A stretch of DNA of 64,000 nucleotides from Paulownia fortunei. Lineage: Eukaryota > Streptophyta > Magnoliopsida > Lamiales > Paulowniaceae. Each line of letters begins with the position of its first letter. Positions within the stretch are counted from its first letter, which is position 1. Below the pieces are notes generated by a model. The model did no database searches, was not told the DNA's origin, and saw only the letters and a list, made by a program, of their open reading frames with translations. The stretch lies in the NCBI GenBank assembly GCA_019321725.1, contig CM033109.1, positions 5,859,993-5,923,992 on the forward strand. Direction: 5' to 3'. Below, one piece after another: positions 36,401-50,560 of the stretch. The translations under genes and the position numbers were made by a program.

Positions 36401-39400
36401 GTAAGAAGGTGTAATTAACCCTTATTTGTAATCTGATAGAGCTTATTATTTGATTGAGAAGGACATGGGAGATGGGGGAGAAGGAGAGGGAGGAAGAGAC
36501 AGGGAGTGAATTTGCCATTACTGTATACAAGTTTTGTGTACAACTTTGTGAAGTTGAGCAGAAATAATTATTAATAGCAAGTTAGCAACATCTATTAATC
36601 CTTTATGTAGATTTTTTAGGCCTTATTTGCTGTTCCATTATTCAAATTCTGACTGGGTTTGTAGTCATGTTAGTACATTTTATTAGGTTATAGACCTGAT
36701 TATTGCCTTTGCTATTAGAGTCTATACCATAATTTATCTATCAGATGGCAAATGATGTAAACATTCACTTGAGCTGAAATAGACATGAAATTTAACTTAC
36801 ATTTGGAAAATCATCGTTGGTTCATTTTTTTTCACTTTGTTAGTAGGCAATATCATTTTGTCGATTCTCATGGTGTGTTTTGGACCTTTTTGTGTTTAGA
36901 GGCCAGATGAGGTAAATTTGATGCATATTTACATCAAAAAAGGTTGGATTCTGAAAAGAATGAAGTGATTTGGACCCACGGAGTAGAGGTTTTCCCAGCT
37001 TACGAATTCTAACTAATTTTGTTAGCATATCCCAATAGGAATTCAAGAAAAGGTTAAAAAACAGAATTTGTTGCATTTATAAGCAATTTTTTCTGGAATT
37101 CTTTCTAAAAATCTTCCAACTGACATGGTGGTTTTAGGTTACATTTGTGGGAAGCATACAAATCTGGCAGTGAATCCACTACTAACTAAAATGTTTGGCT
37201 TATTGGCAGTCAACGTAGTTGTCAATCCACTACAAAATAAAAAGTTCTTAGTGCTATAAGCACATAATGTTATTGGTGCTCCAAATCTTATCTCCAACAT
37301 TATAAGCAGTGCCAATAACATGAGCCGTACTTTAATGTTTATAGTATTAAGATTGATTTATATCACTTGGTCACTCCACTAAAAATCTGAAAGTGAGGAT
37401 TGGCATGTTTATTATGATTTTCCATTCTCTGTGTCGATATTGCAATGTTTTCTTATCAGTAGCGTCTTGAAGTGTGAAGGTGTGTTTTTTATGCTGTAAA
37501 TTGCTGATTTTCTTTAGTTTGTATGGATGCAACATCATCAGTTTCAATGTTAAACTTGCTTTCTTTCACGATTTTGATCAATTTTGTTTTATGTACCTTA
37601 TTTTTCCTACACCTTGCTAGCCCCCAGTAGTTCCTTTACAAAGAAATGATGGCCCCTCATTCAATCCATTGCGGCAGAATGAATCTGAGAGAGCTGTTGA
37701 TCACCCCCTTGAACAAGGTATACCTACCATAATAACTTGGAGCTTTGGTGGTAACAATGTGGCTGTGGAAGGATCTTGGGACAACTGGAGGACAAGGTGA
37801 TTTTGCACATTCCAGCCATAATTACTTGACTTGTGTGCTATTCTCCTTGATTGGGAATCATTGAATAATATGCCATCCAGCATCAACTTTATAAGCTGGT
37901 TTTATTACTAGGATATATTATGTATTCTGCTTGCAGGAAAATACTTCAAAGATCAGGCAAGGATCATTCCATTCTTTTGGTCCTGCCATCAGGCATATTC
38001 CGTTACAAATTTATTGTGGATGGTGAAATGAGACATATCCCAGATCTTCCAAGTGAAACAGATGAGATGGGCCATGTCTGTAATCTTCTCAATGTCCATG
38101 TAAGTGAATACTTCACCTAATGCAGATGGTTTCCTTTACTATTTATTATGTCAATCAATCAAAGACTTGGTATTGCGCTGATATCTTAGAGTTACTTCAA
38201 TATCTTATTGGATTTATACTACTTTTCAAATGGTCAATCACATTAACTTCCTAGACAAACATCAGTGTCTTGCTTTGTTTACCATATAGCAGCATCTGTT
38301 CCAATACTGCATTGCAGATCCTAATATTTGGGGTTAATTACATCAACATCGTCCTAGGTATGTCCAAATTTCGAGACTTCCCCGCAGACAATCATAATTA
38401 CTGCTACCACCCCTGGCATTAATAGCCATTAGGAAAAAAGTTTCGGCAGTAACAAAAGATAATTTTACCCTTCATTGAAGTAGAGAGATAATAATTAAAA
38501 ATATGAAAATATTTTTACCAACAAGAAGGCAAACCCACATGTTTACTATGCTAACATTGGTGTTTATGATCCTACAAATGCTAGGGGAGGTAGGGTTGTA
38601 CAAAAAAACCGCGAAACTGTTCAATCGATCGGCCCAATCCAAACTGAACCGCACTACAATTGGCAAGTTAGCAAGTTGATAAGTTGGTATCTGCAAAATT
38701 ACGGTAGAGCATGGATTAAGTATTTTTAAACTACAAAAGACCGCATTGAACTGCAATCTGCCTTATGTGTTCTATATTATATATCGAGTAATAATATGAA
38801 TATAAGTGGTATTTATCAGAATACAACATTATTTTTATTGAAAAGTCTATCACCATACTCTCTTATGGTCATTGTAAGTGGTATACTGCCTACAGTATAT
38901 GAGTTAATTGTATTACTAAACTTTGATTATGGTGATCAATTATTATTTCTAATTTATATTTGAAATTATAGGTCCCAATGCCATTAAAATTAGGCATATG
39001 ACAAGAATACCATCATTTTGGAAGCAGAACACTTAAAATCATACTTAATTGTTGATAAGCTTAAGTTATGTAAAAAGAATTATTCTTATATTTTTATCCT
39101 AACTGTTAATTTTTTTTGGGTATTTCATTATGCTAAAAATATTATCTAAGTCCTATATTGTCTTCAACATGTAAATTCTAACAAACTGGCTCTAAATAGG
39201 TGAAGACAGACCATGATATTGCTAATTTTGCAAAATTGTAGATGTGGGATTATGCATATCTAGTAAAATACTGTTATAGTATAATTTGGTTTGATTAAAA
39301 AAGTTATGAATAAATTCAAACATATAAGAACAATATTAAATATGAATACGATTAAGATAGATTTGAAATTGATATATTTAATATGAATAAGATTAAGTAA

Positions 39401-42400
39401 AATTTGAAATGGATAATAAATAATCAATATTAAAATTTAATGCCTATTGTTACTAATGTGCCCTACTAAATCAGAGTAATTGGCCTAAACATTTCTGAGT
39501 ATTTGGACTTAATCTGTTACTCCAGAAGTGGACTAAGGACTGATGAACATAAGTCCTGGTCTGTGTAGGTCTTCTATATTGAATAGGTCAGGCCCAATAT
39601 AGGTCTACCATAAAGGTTAACCTGAATAGGTTTACCGCGATTCGACGTAGTTGCTTAGCCAATGCTTTTAGAAAACCCTAGTTATCTGAAGTAGAATCAT
39701 AGGCTCATTCTAATTGGGCAATAGATATAAAAAGAGAATTCTACCTCGCTTGAGCTCATGGGTACTGATTTGATTTCCTATGGTTAATGCTTATTTGAAA
39801 GGTAAGTGATCTTGACATAGCTGCTTGCTAATGCTTCTAGAAAATCCTAGTTATCCGAAGTAGAATTCTAGGCTCTAAGGAAGGGGAATGCTACCTTGAT
39901 TGAGCTCTTGGATGCTGATTTGATTTTCTATGATTAATGGTTATCTGAAAGGTAAGTGGTCCTAGAGGGAATTAATCACCTTACTATCTGTTTCTATAAA
40001 GGCATTATGGATTAAAGGTGCGTTTTAATTACCATAGAATACTTCCATACATTCTTGAGAATTGTGACCTAAGTATCAGAAGGTTTTCACTGGCAAAAAC
40101 CCAACACCCCTAACATATTTTTTGCGTCCATTCTCGTGAGAGATGCAAGTTATTTATCAAGCGGATTATTAATTCTTCAAACATATTATTTTGATACGTA
40201 TAAGTTACTTAAAATGCTTAATTACATACTTTAAGCGTACAATTCCTAAGTTTAATTTTAGTGTATACATAATAAAGGCAATAAAGAGTGTTATTCACCT
40301 AGAATTATGCTACAAAATAATTGACAACCCCCCTCCCCCTACCCACCCCAAGCAAACTTCAAAGTGCAGTTTCGATGATGATGGGTTGATCTTGGGCAAG
40401 GTAACCTTAAAACCACAAGCGTTAAGTCGGGCCAAAAATTAACAAAACCTACCTACCAGTACCATCCCTAACTATGAAATTATCCTAATGAAAAAGAAAA
40501 AAAGATAAGCCCACTGGAATTTGGCACTAGTGGAACACCACCTCCTTGCCACCCTCTCCTACCACTACTTGCTCTCTAGGAATCCACAACCACCACGGAA
40601 CCTCAGTCTCCCTCATCGCCTATTCTTTTTTCCCTTCCAACATTGACTCTCCAACTCCAAAACCCTAATTCAACCACCACCTTACTTGCCTTGTCCAACA
40701 CCAACCCACCCTAAACTCAGTCAACACACGAATACAACATCGACAGACATACCGACAAATAGTCAATATAAATGGGGCAAATATAGAGTTGTTAAGGTTA
40801 GTTGATGTGGTGTTTGAGAGGTTGATGTAGACGAAGTAGTGTAGAGGTGGTAGGGGAGGCTGTTAGTGGAGCGAGAGGGAAGGACGAGGAGAAGAGCTAA
40901 CAAGAGGAAAGAGCGAGGAGAAGAATTTGTTGGTGACAAGAGATGTGAGAGTGGGGGAAATGGAGGAGGAGAACGGATGTGAAGGTGGGAGATCACTGTT
41001 TCACTGATGGGTTGGGGAAGAGGATGGTAATTTTTTTTATCTTTCAGTTTTTCTTTTTTTTTTTTTTCAAGGTTTTCTTTTTATATATTTTCTACTGAGT
41101 ATGAAATTTTAAATAGTCTATTTTAATTCTTAGAAATAAGTTTTACTCCCTCCATCCCACAAAGGATGTCTGGGTTTCTATTTTTAATCGCAAAATACTT
41201 GTTACCTACTATAAATTAGTGCATGTATCCACTTAAATGTCTTTTATGCCCTCTTGTTTAATTTAATGAGAAAGAAAATAGAACTTTTCTTGCCATACAT
41301 TAATAACTATATATGGAAAGAAACCAATTAGAAGGCTATTACAAACTCATTCTTTACTTAATCTACATTTTTTTTTAAGTTTTTTATTGTTGGGATCAAT
41401 TTCACTTTTTATGTTTATATTATTAATAACTAAAGGCCGATTTTGGAGTAAATTGGCTAAATTTTAACTTTTGTTAAAAAGTCAAATGTTTCATCCTTTA
41501 CGGGAGGGAGTAAATAATTGTTTTGCATATATGTGTAAGTTTATGATAGATAAGTTATTTTAATTAAATTTTAACCAATTTTTTAATTGATTTTAATTTT
41601 TTGAATTTATATTACTATAACAGTAATTTTAGAGGTATTGTTACTGATATCAGAATCTATTGAAAGTGCAATTTAGAGGTAGTGAATAAAACTAGTTCAA
41701 TAGTCAAAACAAATATGTATTGAAATAAGTTATAGCTTTTAGTTTTAAAGATAGAAAAAATTCTAGTAAGAAATTAGACGATAAATATAAATGTAATGAA
41801 AAAATCACATTCTTAATAATATGATTACATTTGTATATCTAGTGAAGAATGCGGTGTGTGAGCTGAAATTCCTTTAAAAAAGGAGAATATCTTTGGAATT
41901 ATAATTTTAAACACATTTGATTTAAGTTTTTAGCTTTTATTTAAAAGTTATGGTAAGTGAAAAATTATGAGAGAAATTGAGAATTGATTTAACTTATCCT
42001 GTATTTATGATCACATAGCAATAACATTTAAATCCATCCATATTTTGATTTATTACAATTAGATCCTGTACGTGCGTTGCATGTGCATATTTAGTGTACT
42101 TTGCCCACAAAATTTTTTAAACAATAATTCAAGGAAAAATGGGAAGTCTATTATTTTTTACATGCTTACTTCAGCATTTAATTGAGCCTTGTCACCGTAA
42201 CGGGGAGCAGGTAAAAGCTTGCAAACGTCATGGGAGGTAACGATAATTATGATTGTATCTAGGGATGTCTCGTTAATTTGACATACATCAGGAGGTAGAA
42301 TTAATTAGCCCTAGTATATATTGGTGGAAATCGTATTTTACTGGTTCGCCATTTGCAAGTGCCATGAGATCATAAACTCCATTATCACAAATGGACAGCT

Positions 42401-44250
42401 CCTGATCAGGAGCTGGAATGTGCATGGGGGCTTTGCCTTGCCTACTTCTCCTCCCGTTTTCGACCATCCAGGCAATAGTAAATCCGGGCCCAAATGCTTA
42501 TCCCTTTGAATTTGATGAGTCGAATCGTTTGTTTCCAGTGCCATGGAATCCGAAACATGCAAGAAGGATTGTGATGTTCCACTGCTCGAATTGGTGGTTT
42601 CATTCCCCTCCAGTTCCTCTCCGGGTGTTTCCTCATGTGACCGTGCAACAACTTCTCTGAAGCAAAATGTTTGATTACAAACTGGGCAGTTAAGCTTTTG
42701 CTTAGGAAGTTAGTTCTCCGAATATGAGATTTGGAGTTCCCTATTTGTTGATGAGTTTTCTTGACCTTCTGCAAGTGAACCCTTTTATGGCCTCCTAAAG
42801 CTTTTCCACTGCTAAACCTTGTCTGAAACAAATGTTTGGTTACAAACCGGGCAATTAAGCTTTGGTCAGGAATTTCGACCTCCGAATTTGAGATTTGGAG
42901 TTCCCTTATTTGTTGATTAGTTTTGTTCTTGACCTTCTGCAAGTGAACTCTTTTATGTCCTTCTAAATCTTTTTCACTGCTAAACCTTTTCTCACAGAAG
43001 GGACGACCATAATGCAGCTTATTTGCAGTGGCTCCGTCACTTTTAGCTGTAGGGATCTTGATTTTTATTATTAGCTTTTCTGGTATTTGTCAGTCTGGTT
43101 TTTCTTTCATAGAAGCATTACCAATTGAGTTGGATATTAGGGGGATGAAAAACATAATTTACACATGCACATGCATGCACGAACCCTGACCCAAGAATGC
43201 ACAAAGATGCACAGGTATAGGCTGTTGGTGATATTTGACACCATTAGATACGACTATATGTTAGTTGTTGTTTTGCTTGGAGAGGATATGAAGGCGGTTA
43301 AGAGAGACCTGGAGAAAGAATTCTTCAAATACATTGCCTTGGGGAGATTTACCCACTGGATGTTTTGGATGTATCTTCGATATTAATTTGAAGTTGGATT
43401 TAAATGATTTGTACAGTATGTCTATATTTCCATCTGCTAACCAGGTAGGTATATTTTAATTTATTTATATACAAAGATCTGTATTTGCTTAAGATTCTGA
43501 TGTCAAAATTGGTATATATAATGTTATAGTTGGACTTGTTCAAGGAGTTCAGGACAAGGTCCCCAATCACCTATTGTTGCCATTGCAGAGCATTTTGGAA
43601 TTCGAAACTTGAATCATCTAGTGTTCATTTGTGAGTACATTGGGTTATGATATTGTGGGTGTCTATTTCAACATTCGACTTGATTCCTTACCATCCACAC
43701 GTGATCCATTGAATTTACAGCCCTCTACTTCTTATAGATTCATTGCATGTCCAAATGTCCATGTTTAGCGAAAATCTGGGCAATCTGAAAGGTAGTTTAA
43801 TAGAATAGAAGTACTGGCTTTTGATAAGTATATATATTAGAATGGGAGATTAAAAGAACTCATTTTTATAGATGCGGTTTCTTGATGGGTTCTGATTCTT
43901 TATTTACCCATAATTCTTTGTTAAATCTATAGGATTATGTTCCGGAAAACCTTGATAGTGTGGCAGAGTTTGAAGCTCCCTCATCACCAGAGTCCAGCTA
44001 CAGTCAAGTTTTCCCAGGAGATGAAGATTTTGCTAAGGATCCGATGTTGGTTCCACCTCAACTCCAATCAACTGTTCTTGGCTCGGAAAACCATAAACAA
44101 ACTGCTGCTTCAAAACCCCAGCATGTGGTGCTGAACCACCTGTTTATGGAGAAAGGACAGTCATCCCAGTCTGTAGTTGCTCTCGGTCTGACTCATCGGT
44201 TCCAGTCCAAGTATGTGACTGTTGTCCTGTATAAGCCGCTCAAGAGGTGA
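33473..44250 (+). CDS. SnRK1 (SNF1-related kinase) regulatory beta subunit, AKINbeta1/GAL83 type
   Basis: A complete gene: exons 33473-33652, 37621-37796, 37937-38099 and 43933-44250, all with GT-AG borders and continuous phase (180, 176, 163 and 318 nt), giving 278 residues. The beta subunit scaffolds the SnRK1 kinase complex, joining the catalytic alpha and gamma-type subunits and steering its location in energy and sugar signalling. N-terminus MGNANG has Gly2 in a myristoylation context, as in known plant beta1/beta2 subunits. Residues about 95-173 form the AMPK-type carbohydrate-binding domain ([19 protein letters not shown], then [13 protein letters not shown]). Residues about 190-278 form the C-terminal association domain ([32 protein letters not shown]). 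Length matches the family (about 280). Introns 1 (about 4.0 kb) and 3 (about 5.8 kb) are swollen by mobile DNA. Confidence 0.93.
33653..37620 (+). other. Intron 1 of the SnRK1 beta gene
   Basis: About 4.0 kb between the donor CAG|GTGAGG and the acceptor TTGCTAG. It contains a MULE-like element (35476-36421) and otherwise non-coding, AT-rich sequence. Confidence 0.85.
35476..36421. mobile_element. MULE-like non-autonomous DNA transposon in intron 1
   Basis: A 946-bp element starts GGGTTAATTACATCGTCC and ends with the inverse of GGGTTAATTACACCTTCTT: 12 perfect terminal bases, and about 18 of the first 22. The 9-base flanks are TTATTCATA (35467-35475) and TTATTTGTA (36422-36430), 7 of 9 identical. 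This fits an aged 9-bp target duplication of Mutator-like elements. No transposase frame is visible inside. Confidence 0.6.
38330..38760. mobile_element. Possible DNA-transposon fragments
   Basis: 'GGGGTTAATTACATCAACATC' at 38333 resembles the left terminus of the element at 35476, but no matching right end was found. At 38590-38660 the text 'ttgtacaaaaaaaccgcg' and 'aactgaaccgcac' resembles small hAT-related plant repeats. Both calls are tentative. Confidence 0.3.
39645..39964 (+). repeat. Two-copy tandem duplication (about 150-170 bp)
   Basis: 39645-39813 and 39816-39964 align from 'gtagttgcttagccaatgc' / 'atagctgcttgctaatgc' to 'gaaaggtaagtg'. The second copy lacks about 17 bases. Diverged by roughly a tenth by eye. 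Origin unknown, possibly part of a retroelement LTR. Confidence 0.7.
41146..41510. mobile_element. Stowaway-like (Tc1/mariner) MITE in intron 3
   Basis: A 365-bp element with termini CTCCCTCCATCCCACAAAGGAT and the inverse CTCCCTCCCGTAAAGGAT, flanked by TA on both sides (41144-41145 and 41511-41512). CTCCCTCC termini with a TA target duplication are the hallmark of plant Stowaway/mariner-type elements. AT-rich interior, no ORF. Confidence 0.8.
42338..43095 (-). pseudogene. C2H2 zinc-finger pseudogene related to the 29.3 kb gene, antisense in intron 3
   Basis: On the minus strand from about 43095: [14 protein letters not shown] matches EKMIIKIKIPQAGS of the 29.3 kb gene. It continues with a degraded finger 1 ([21 protein letters not shown], first Cys lost), a partial finger 2 ([14 protein letters not shown], then a stop), a second finger 1 tail ([14 protein letters not shown]), a second finger 2 (out of frame), and a conserved [16 protein letters not shown]. 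Homology runs to about residue 180 of the parent (LMALANGEP region, at 42340), then ends. So fingers 3 and 4 and the EAR motif are missing. Frameshifts and stops show it is dead. It includes a 168-bp internal duplication. Confidence 0.85.
42690..43025 (-). repeat. 168-bp internal tandem duplication in the intronic zinc-finger pseudogene
   Basis: Two copies of the segment spanning the end of finger 1 and the start of finger 2 lie 168 bases apart: 'gctaaacct' at 42811 and 42979; 'gagatttggagttccct' and 'gaccttctgcaagtgaac' each twice. 168 is divisible by three, so the duplication alone would not shift the frame. Confidence 0.8.
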
Positions 44251-47200
44251 TCCTAACCTTTGAATGCTTCAGCTTTGCTATAACTTGCTTTGACATTTGT
44301 GAGCCATCGTGTTACTGTTGATGTAACTGCTCAAAAATATTTCTACTAATGTTTTGCTGTTGTACATTACATCCTAATCTCTAGCCAATGTTTACTGTAA
44401 ATTTGTCTAGCAGAAGCAAAGGGAAATCCCTTGTGTTGTTTATTTCTATTCTATGAGCGACATGACTTTCAACTTATCTTAAACAGAGCTTGACTGAAAA
44501 ACTTAATACAATTAGAATGGAGACCAGGTGTGCTTTCTAGCCCCCTGTGAAGTCAGGCGTATTGCTAAAGTTGATAGAACTTTAGTTCGGCCATTTATTC
44601 TTTTCTTTTAAGATTTGAGCAAATCTGCTAGCACACTTCATCTTTTACATGCTTGAAAACCATGCCTACTGTTATTAGCACCATTACATATGTTACGTGC
44701 AATGTGCGTGCGATGCATGCGGCATTTTCAGTATCTGTTTTTCGGTTTGTATGAACAAAGGTAGATGATTATTGTGCTTAAAGAGGACTGTGGCATTTCA
44801 TGTTCGTTCTGGGGAATTGTTTTCAGCAGAGTTAATGAGCCTCTTGAGAATATTACAAACTTCACTAACTCATGATTATACCCATATTTTATTCTAGGAG
44901 TAGACCCTGAATTAGGCTCATTGTTTAACCAACTATGCACTCCATGTCTAATCTTGGAAATGTCTTGATCTGTACCTTATTTTACGAAAAAACTAGTTCA
45001 CTTGTTTGTGTACTTAGTTCGCTGATTGCATAGCATAAAACACTCACGAATCGTATTCCTCCTCTGGCTTTTCATGGTACCACAAGTCTTTTCCCTCTTC
45101 ATTCTTTTGATTTCTCGTCTCCTTGCTTCAATCCTTTGTTTTCAGTTTCTGCATTTAGGGGCAACTTAAGGGCTCAAGTTTTCACTCAGTTGAAACAGAT
45201 TACACATGAAATAATCACTTATGTTTAGTTACTTTAGAAGTAGTAAGTTTATGTGATCTTGGGAATGGAATCAGCATGGGAAGAGCAGTTCATGTTTTAG
45301 TGTTTTCAGAATAAGTGAGGTCCCCATTCTTTATAATGTAGATACAGAAGCTAATTTATATTTGGTTATAAAAAGATACTGTTATATTCATGCTGGTATA
45401 TATTGTGTACTCTCTTTAAACGTGATTATAATTCATAATTAAATCATGAAAAAAAAGGAAAAAAATTCGATGGAACGTAACTTGTTATGCTGCTACTAGT
45501 CCACATTCAAATAATTCATTCAAAAATTTCTCTTTGGTAGCCATTCAGGCAATCCAGAAGTTGAGACCTGAATTCAAAATTTTTGGGTACAATATTTTTT
45601 CTGCATTGTTTACGACCTGTAACAATTATTCAGTTTTTTGAGTGAACCATTTTCCTGCAGATAAATAATTTTGGTTTGTCTTTTTTTCCCCTATATTTGT
45701 CTCCAAATGTATTACAGCAAGTTAAAGATTCTGTCTCACTGTGACATGTATTTATATTTTTAAGACATCTATAAATGACTTACATGTGATGGACTTAGAT
45801 TTGAGAAAACGTTTGAATAAATTTTAGATTTCAAAACCCATGACTTTAAATACCATTCATGAAATGAAGTTCCTATATTACCAAAACGTAGAAAGAAAGA
45901 GAAGTAATACACATAGATCAGTTACAATAAAACTATATGGTTGCAACACAGAGTTATATGGCATAAACAATTGAAGTAATTATTATATACAATAGTTGTG
46001 ACGTGGTGCAGTCAAATTCAATTATACAACTGTAATGATGGAATCGATGTGGTTTAACTTTTTCTTCTCATATAATTTCGGACAATCAAAAACATGGTTC
46101 AATTTCAATGTGTTTTTCAACACCCTCCACCCATCAACAAAATGGCCCAATGAAGGAACTAAAAAGGATGGTCCATGACTGACCCTAAGGCCCAGTGAAT
46201 GTAAAAAAAGGCTTCATGCAGCTGTGGCAGGGTAAGAATTTTTCCCCCGTGTGTTGATTTTGAACAGATTTAATAGCATGTTTAGTGACCTCCACAAAGT
46301 TAGAAATCACAAAAAAAAAAAAAAAAAAATGATTGAAACAATAAGCTGTAAGGTTTCTGCGAACCCCATGAGAGTAGATTTGGTTATGCTGCCCTGGTGT
46401 ATGTACGGAAGACACCATAGTTTCTCAGTCTTGATGAAATTCATGGTGTCGTAATAATATATCATTCCATTACAGATTATTGTATGGCTTCTTTCTGTCT
46501 TTTTAAAAATAAAAATGGAAATTTTGCTTCTTCCTTTTCTTCTCTTCTTTAATAGTTGAAACATAAAAAGCTTTCTGATTTTAGCAAAATCACAATCTAT
46601 TTGTAACTGGGAACTTAGCTACAATCAGCCTTTTCCAGTGAAGGTAGGCAACTCGGCATTCATCAGCTATGGACCATTACAAATGCAAATCTGAGCACAG
46701 TTGGGCCTCAGGGTAGCTCGATTTGGTCGTCAGTGTTTGTGCTTTAAAGTCTCAAACCCGAATCCACGGATTTGGGTAAGAAGATTTTATCCTTCTCATT
46801 TTTTACTCGAGCATGAAGAAAAAAGGTCCAACAGAGGAGAGAAAGCCCTAAATCACGAAAACAGGAGAGCAGTAGACCGATCCAAGTAGGGTTGTTAATC
46901 CGAACACGAGTTCTTTACTTTCCTAAGTGAATTTATTTGAGCTTCTTTTTTTTTCTTCTTTAAAACTCAGGCTTGATTTGAAAATAAATGAGAACTTAAT
47001 TCCGAGTCTGAGATTTGGCCAATTTTCCTTCTTTTTTTTAGCACCAAATTTTGGATTTCTTAGGTTTTCAAGCAAATTATATGATGTTACATAATAGTAA
47101 CTGTTATTTCTTATGTATATCTATAACGAACCCATACCTAATTCAAGCCAAGATCAAAGACGAATCGCAAAGGCCCAAAGCAAAAAGTTTGGTGCAACTA

Positions 47201-48756
47201 AAAAAAAGAAAAGGCAGGTAGGTAGTTCACAGCCATCACACGCGAGGAACACGATACCTGATGCAAATCCACTAATTCCTGGACCACAATAATATCTTCA
47301 AATGTGCAGAAAAAGATCAGATGCCCAAGACAAAACAAGAGGTGTAATTCTTAACTGATCCAGGGCATGCTAATCGATAATGTGCAGACCCCACGACATA
47401 ATGAACGACAATGATGCCCAGATGCCAGCAGCTCCCAAGACCCGCTAAGGACTGCGAGAAGAGCCATATCAAGATGAATGAATGAATGAATGAATGTCAA
47501 TCATATATAAAGAACCCCCATAGATGGGGTTTCACTTGCCCTCAAATGTTTACATTTCATTGGTATGTGTATTTATTTTATAAACATCCAATTACTTATC
47601 AACCAGTATCAATAGCTTTAGTACTTTTCTTTTTTCTTTTTTTCATTTTTGGCGAAAAAAATCTATAGTTGACTAGAGTATATGGGTTCTACCAAATATG
47701 AGCTTGCTAGTTAACCTATCAAAGACTGTCCTACTTTGGATGATACATAATTTCATATATACTTCAGAAAAGATCATCATGAGAGTACATGGAAACAGAC
47801 ACTAACAACCTAGAATAGGTCGCTTTCCTATAAGCTATGATAATCTTGCTTACATCCTAGGTCTGCTGATACAGAAGTCGAAACCCAGACTTCATAATTC
47901 AAGATTAAGTAATCACTTATCCTATGATTTCTTGGACTAGGTTGAAAAAGGAAGTTCATGTGTTATACTGGGAAATAGAGAAAATAAAACAGACGGATAT
48001 CTAAGGTCTCAAAGGTTGTATAGAACACAGACTTAAGAGCATGTTCAAGCCACAAACTAGAGCGAGGAATGCATGCAGACCTTTATGAATCTCAAAGCTA
48101 AACCACAAAACAAGAAAGTAAGGGCTAATCGACACGTCGTAGCCTCAAACGGCTTCCCAAAGCGACTGGTTCCTATCTCGCAAAAGTATGACCAAGTTTG
48201 TTAAATCTCAAAAAATACAATCATGAACTACGGCCTGAAGCCATAGCTCTAAAATAGAAATAATCAAGGTTGATAATTGAGCACTATCCATTGCATAAAT
48301 TGATTGAATAAATTATACCCATCCGAACATCCAAAGAATAACAAAGAAGGAGAAGCCTCCAGGCATTACATCAAAAAGTAAAAGAAATTAACAGACAGAA
48401 AGACTGAATAAAGTTGAGAAAAAATAGAATATCAACAATTTGTAGTCAGGTAAAAAACAAAAATCAAAGTTTCCCAATTGTTCTAGGTTCATAATAGCAA
48501 AAGTTGAAAGAAAATAGTTAAAGATACTAATAACTCTAAGCAATAAAACAAGGAACAGGGTAAACAAGCATATACTGAAGAATAGCTCATAAACTCAATG
48601 CAAAGTGGAAAACAGGAAAGCACCGAAATAAAGCTAATAATGCCAGAGGAATGCATCCTAACAGAAAACAGAAATCTCATCCGATTTATCTGCCCTGATT
48701 CCCTTTTTTGGTTTATCTTAATATTTGTAAATATTTAGTTTTGGTTTGCTCAGATC
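44251..48756. other. Intergenic; SnRK1 beta 3' region and calmodulin 3' region
   Basis: The first few hundred bases should be the 3' UTR of the SnRK1 beta gene; 48300-48756 should be the calmodulin 3' UTR on the minus strand. No further gene is supported. A 19-base A-run lies at about 46311-46329 and a GAAT tetranucleotide repeat at about 47477-47496. Confidence 0.5.
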
Positions 48757-50394
<1,638 letters not shown>

Positions 50395-50560
50395 TTGTTA
50401 TTCCTTCAAGAAAAAATATCTCAGGTAATAATACCACAAAATTAATACCTCTGAATTGTTAGAGAGAGAGAGAGAGAATGTGGGCGTTAACTCAGGAAAC
50501 GAGAGGGATATTACTATTATTAGTATATATATATATATATATATATATATGTAAAATCGG
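50395..50560 (-). promoter_or_regulatory. Calmodulin leader and core promoter region
   Basis: Upstream of the ATG on the minus strand lies a CT-rich microsatellite (GA on the plus strand, about 50459-50477), then a (TA)n run at about 50521-50551. A plant leader is often CT-rich, and the TA run could serve as the TATA element. A length-variable repeat in that place is notable but unproven. Confidence 0.4.

Larger units (their letters stand above)
38100..43932 (+). other. Intron 3 of the SnRK1 beta gene
   Basis: About 5.8 kb from CAT|GTAAGTG to CTATAG|GAT. It holds a second GGGTTAATTACAT-type terminus, a hAT/MITE-like patch, a local tandem duplication, a Stowaway-like MITE and an antisense zinc-finger pseudogene. 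A Pro/Ser-rich minus-strand frame at 40763-40996 has no support as a gene. Confidence 0.85.

Noticed and set aside
40763..40996. Pro/Ser/Leu-rich minus-strand frame in SnRK1 beta intron 3
   Set aside because: Low-complexity translation of a purine-rich tract, with no domain, no splice or promoter support and no homologous copy in the window.
46701..46889. 62-residue Arg-rich frame between the SnRK1 beta and calmodulin genes
   Set aside because: Short, no recognisable motif, no splice partners or promoter signals.
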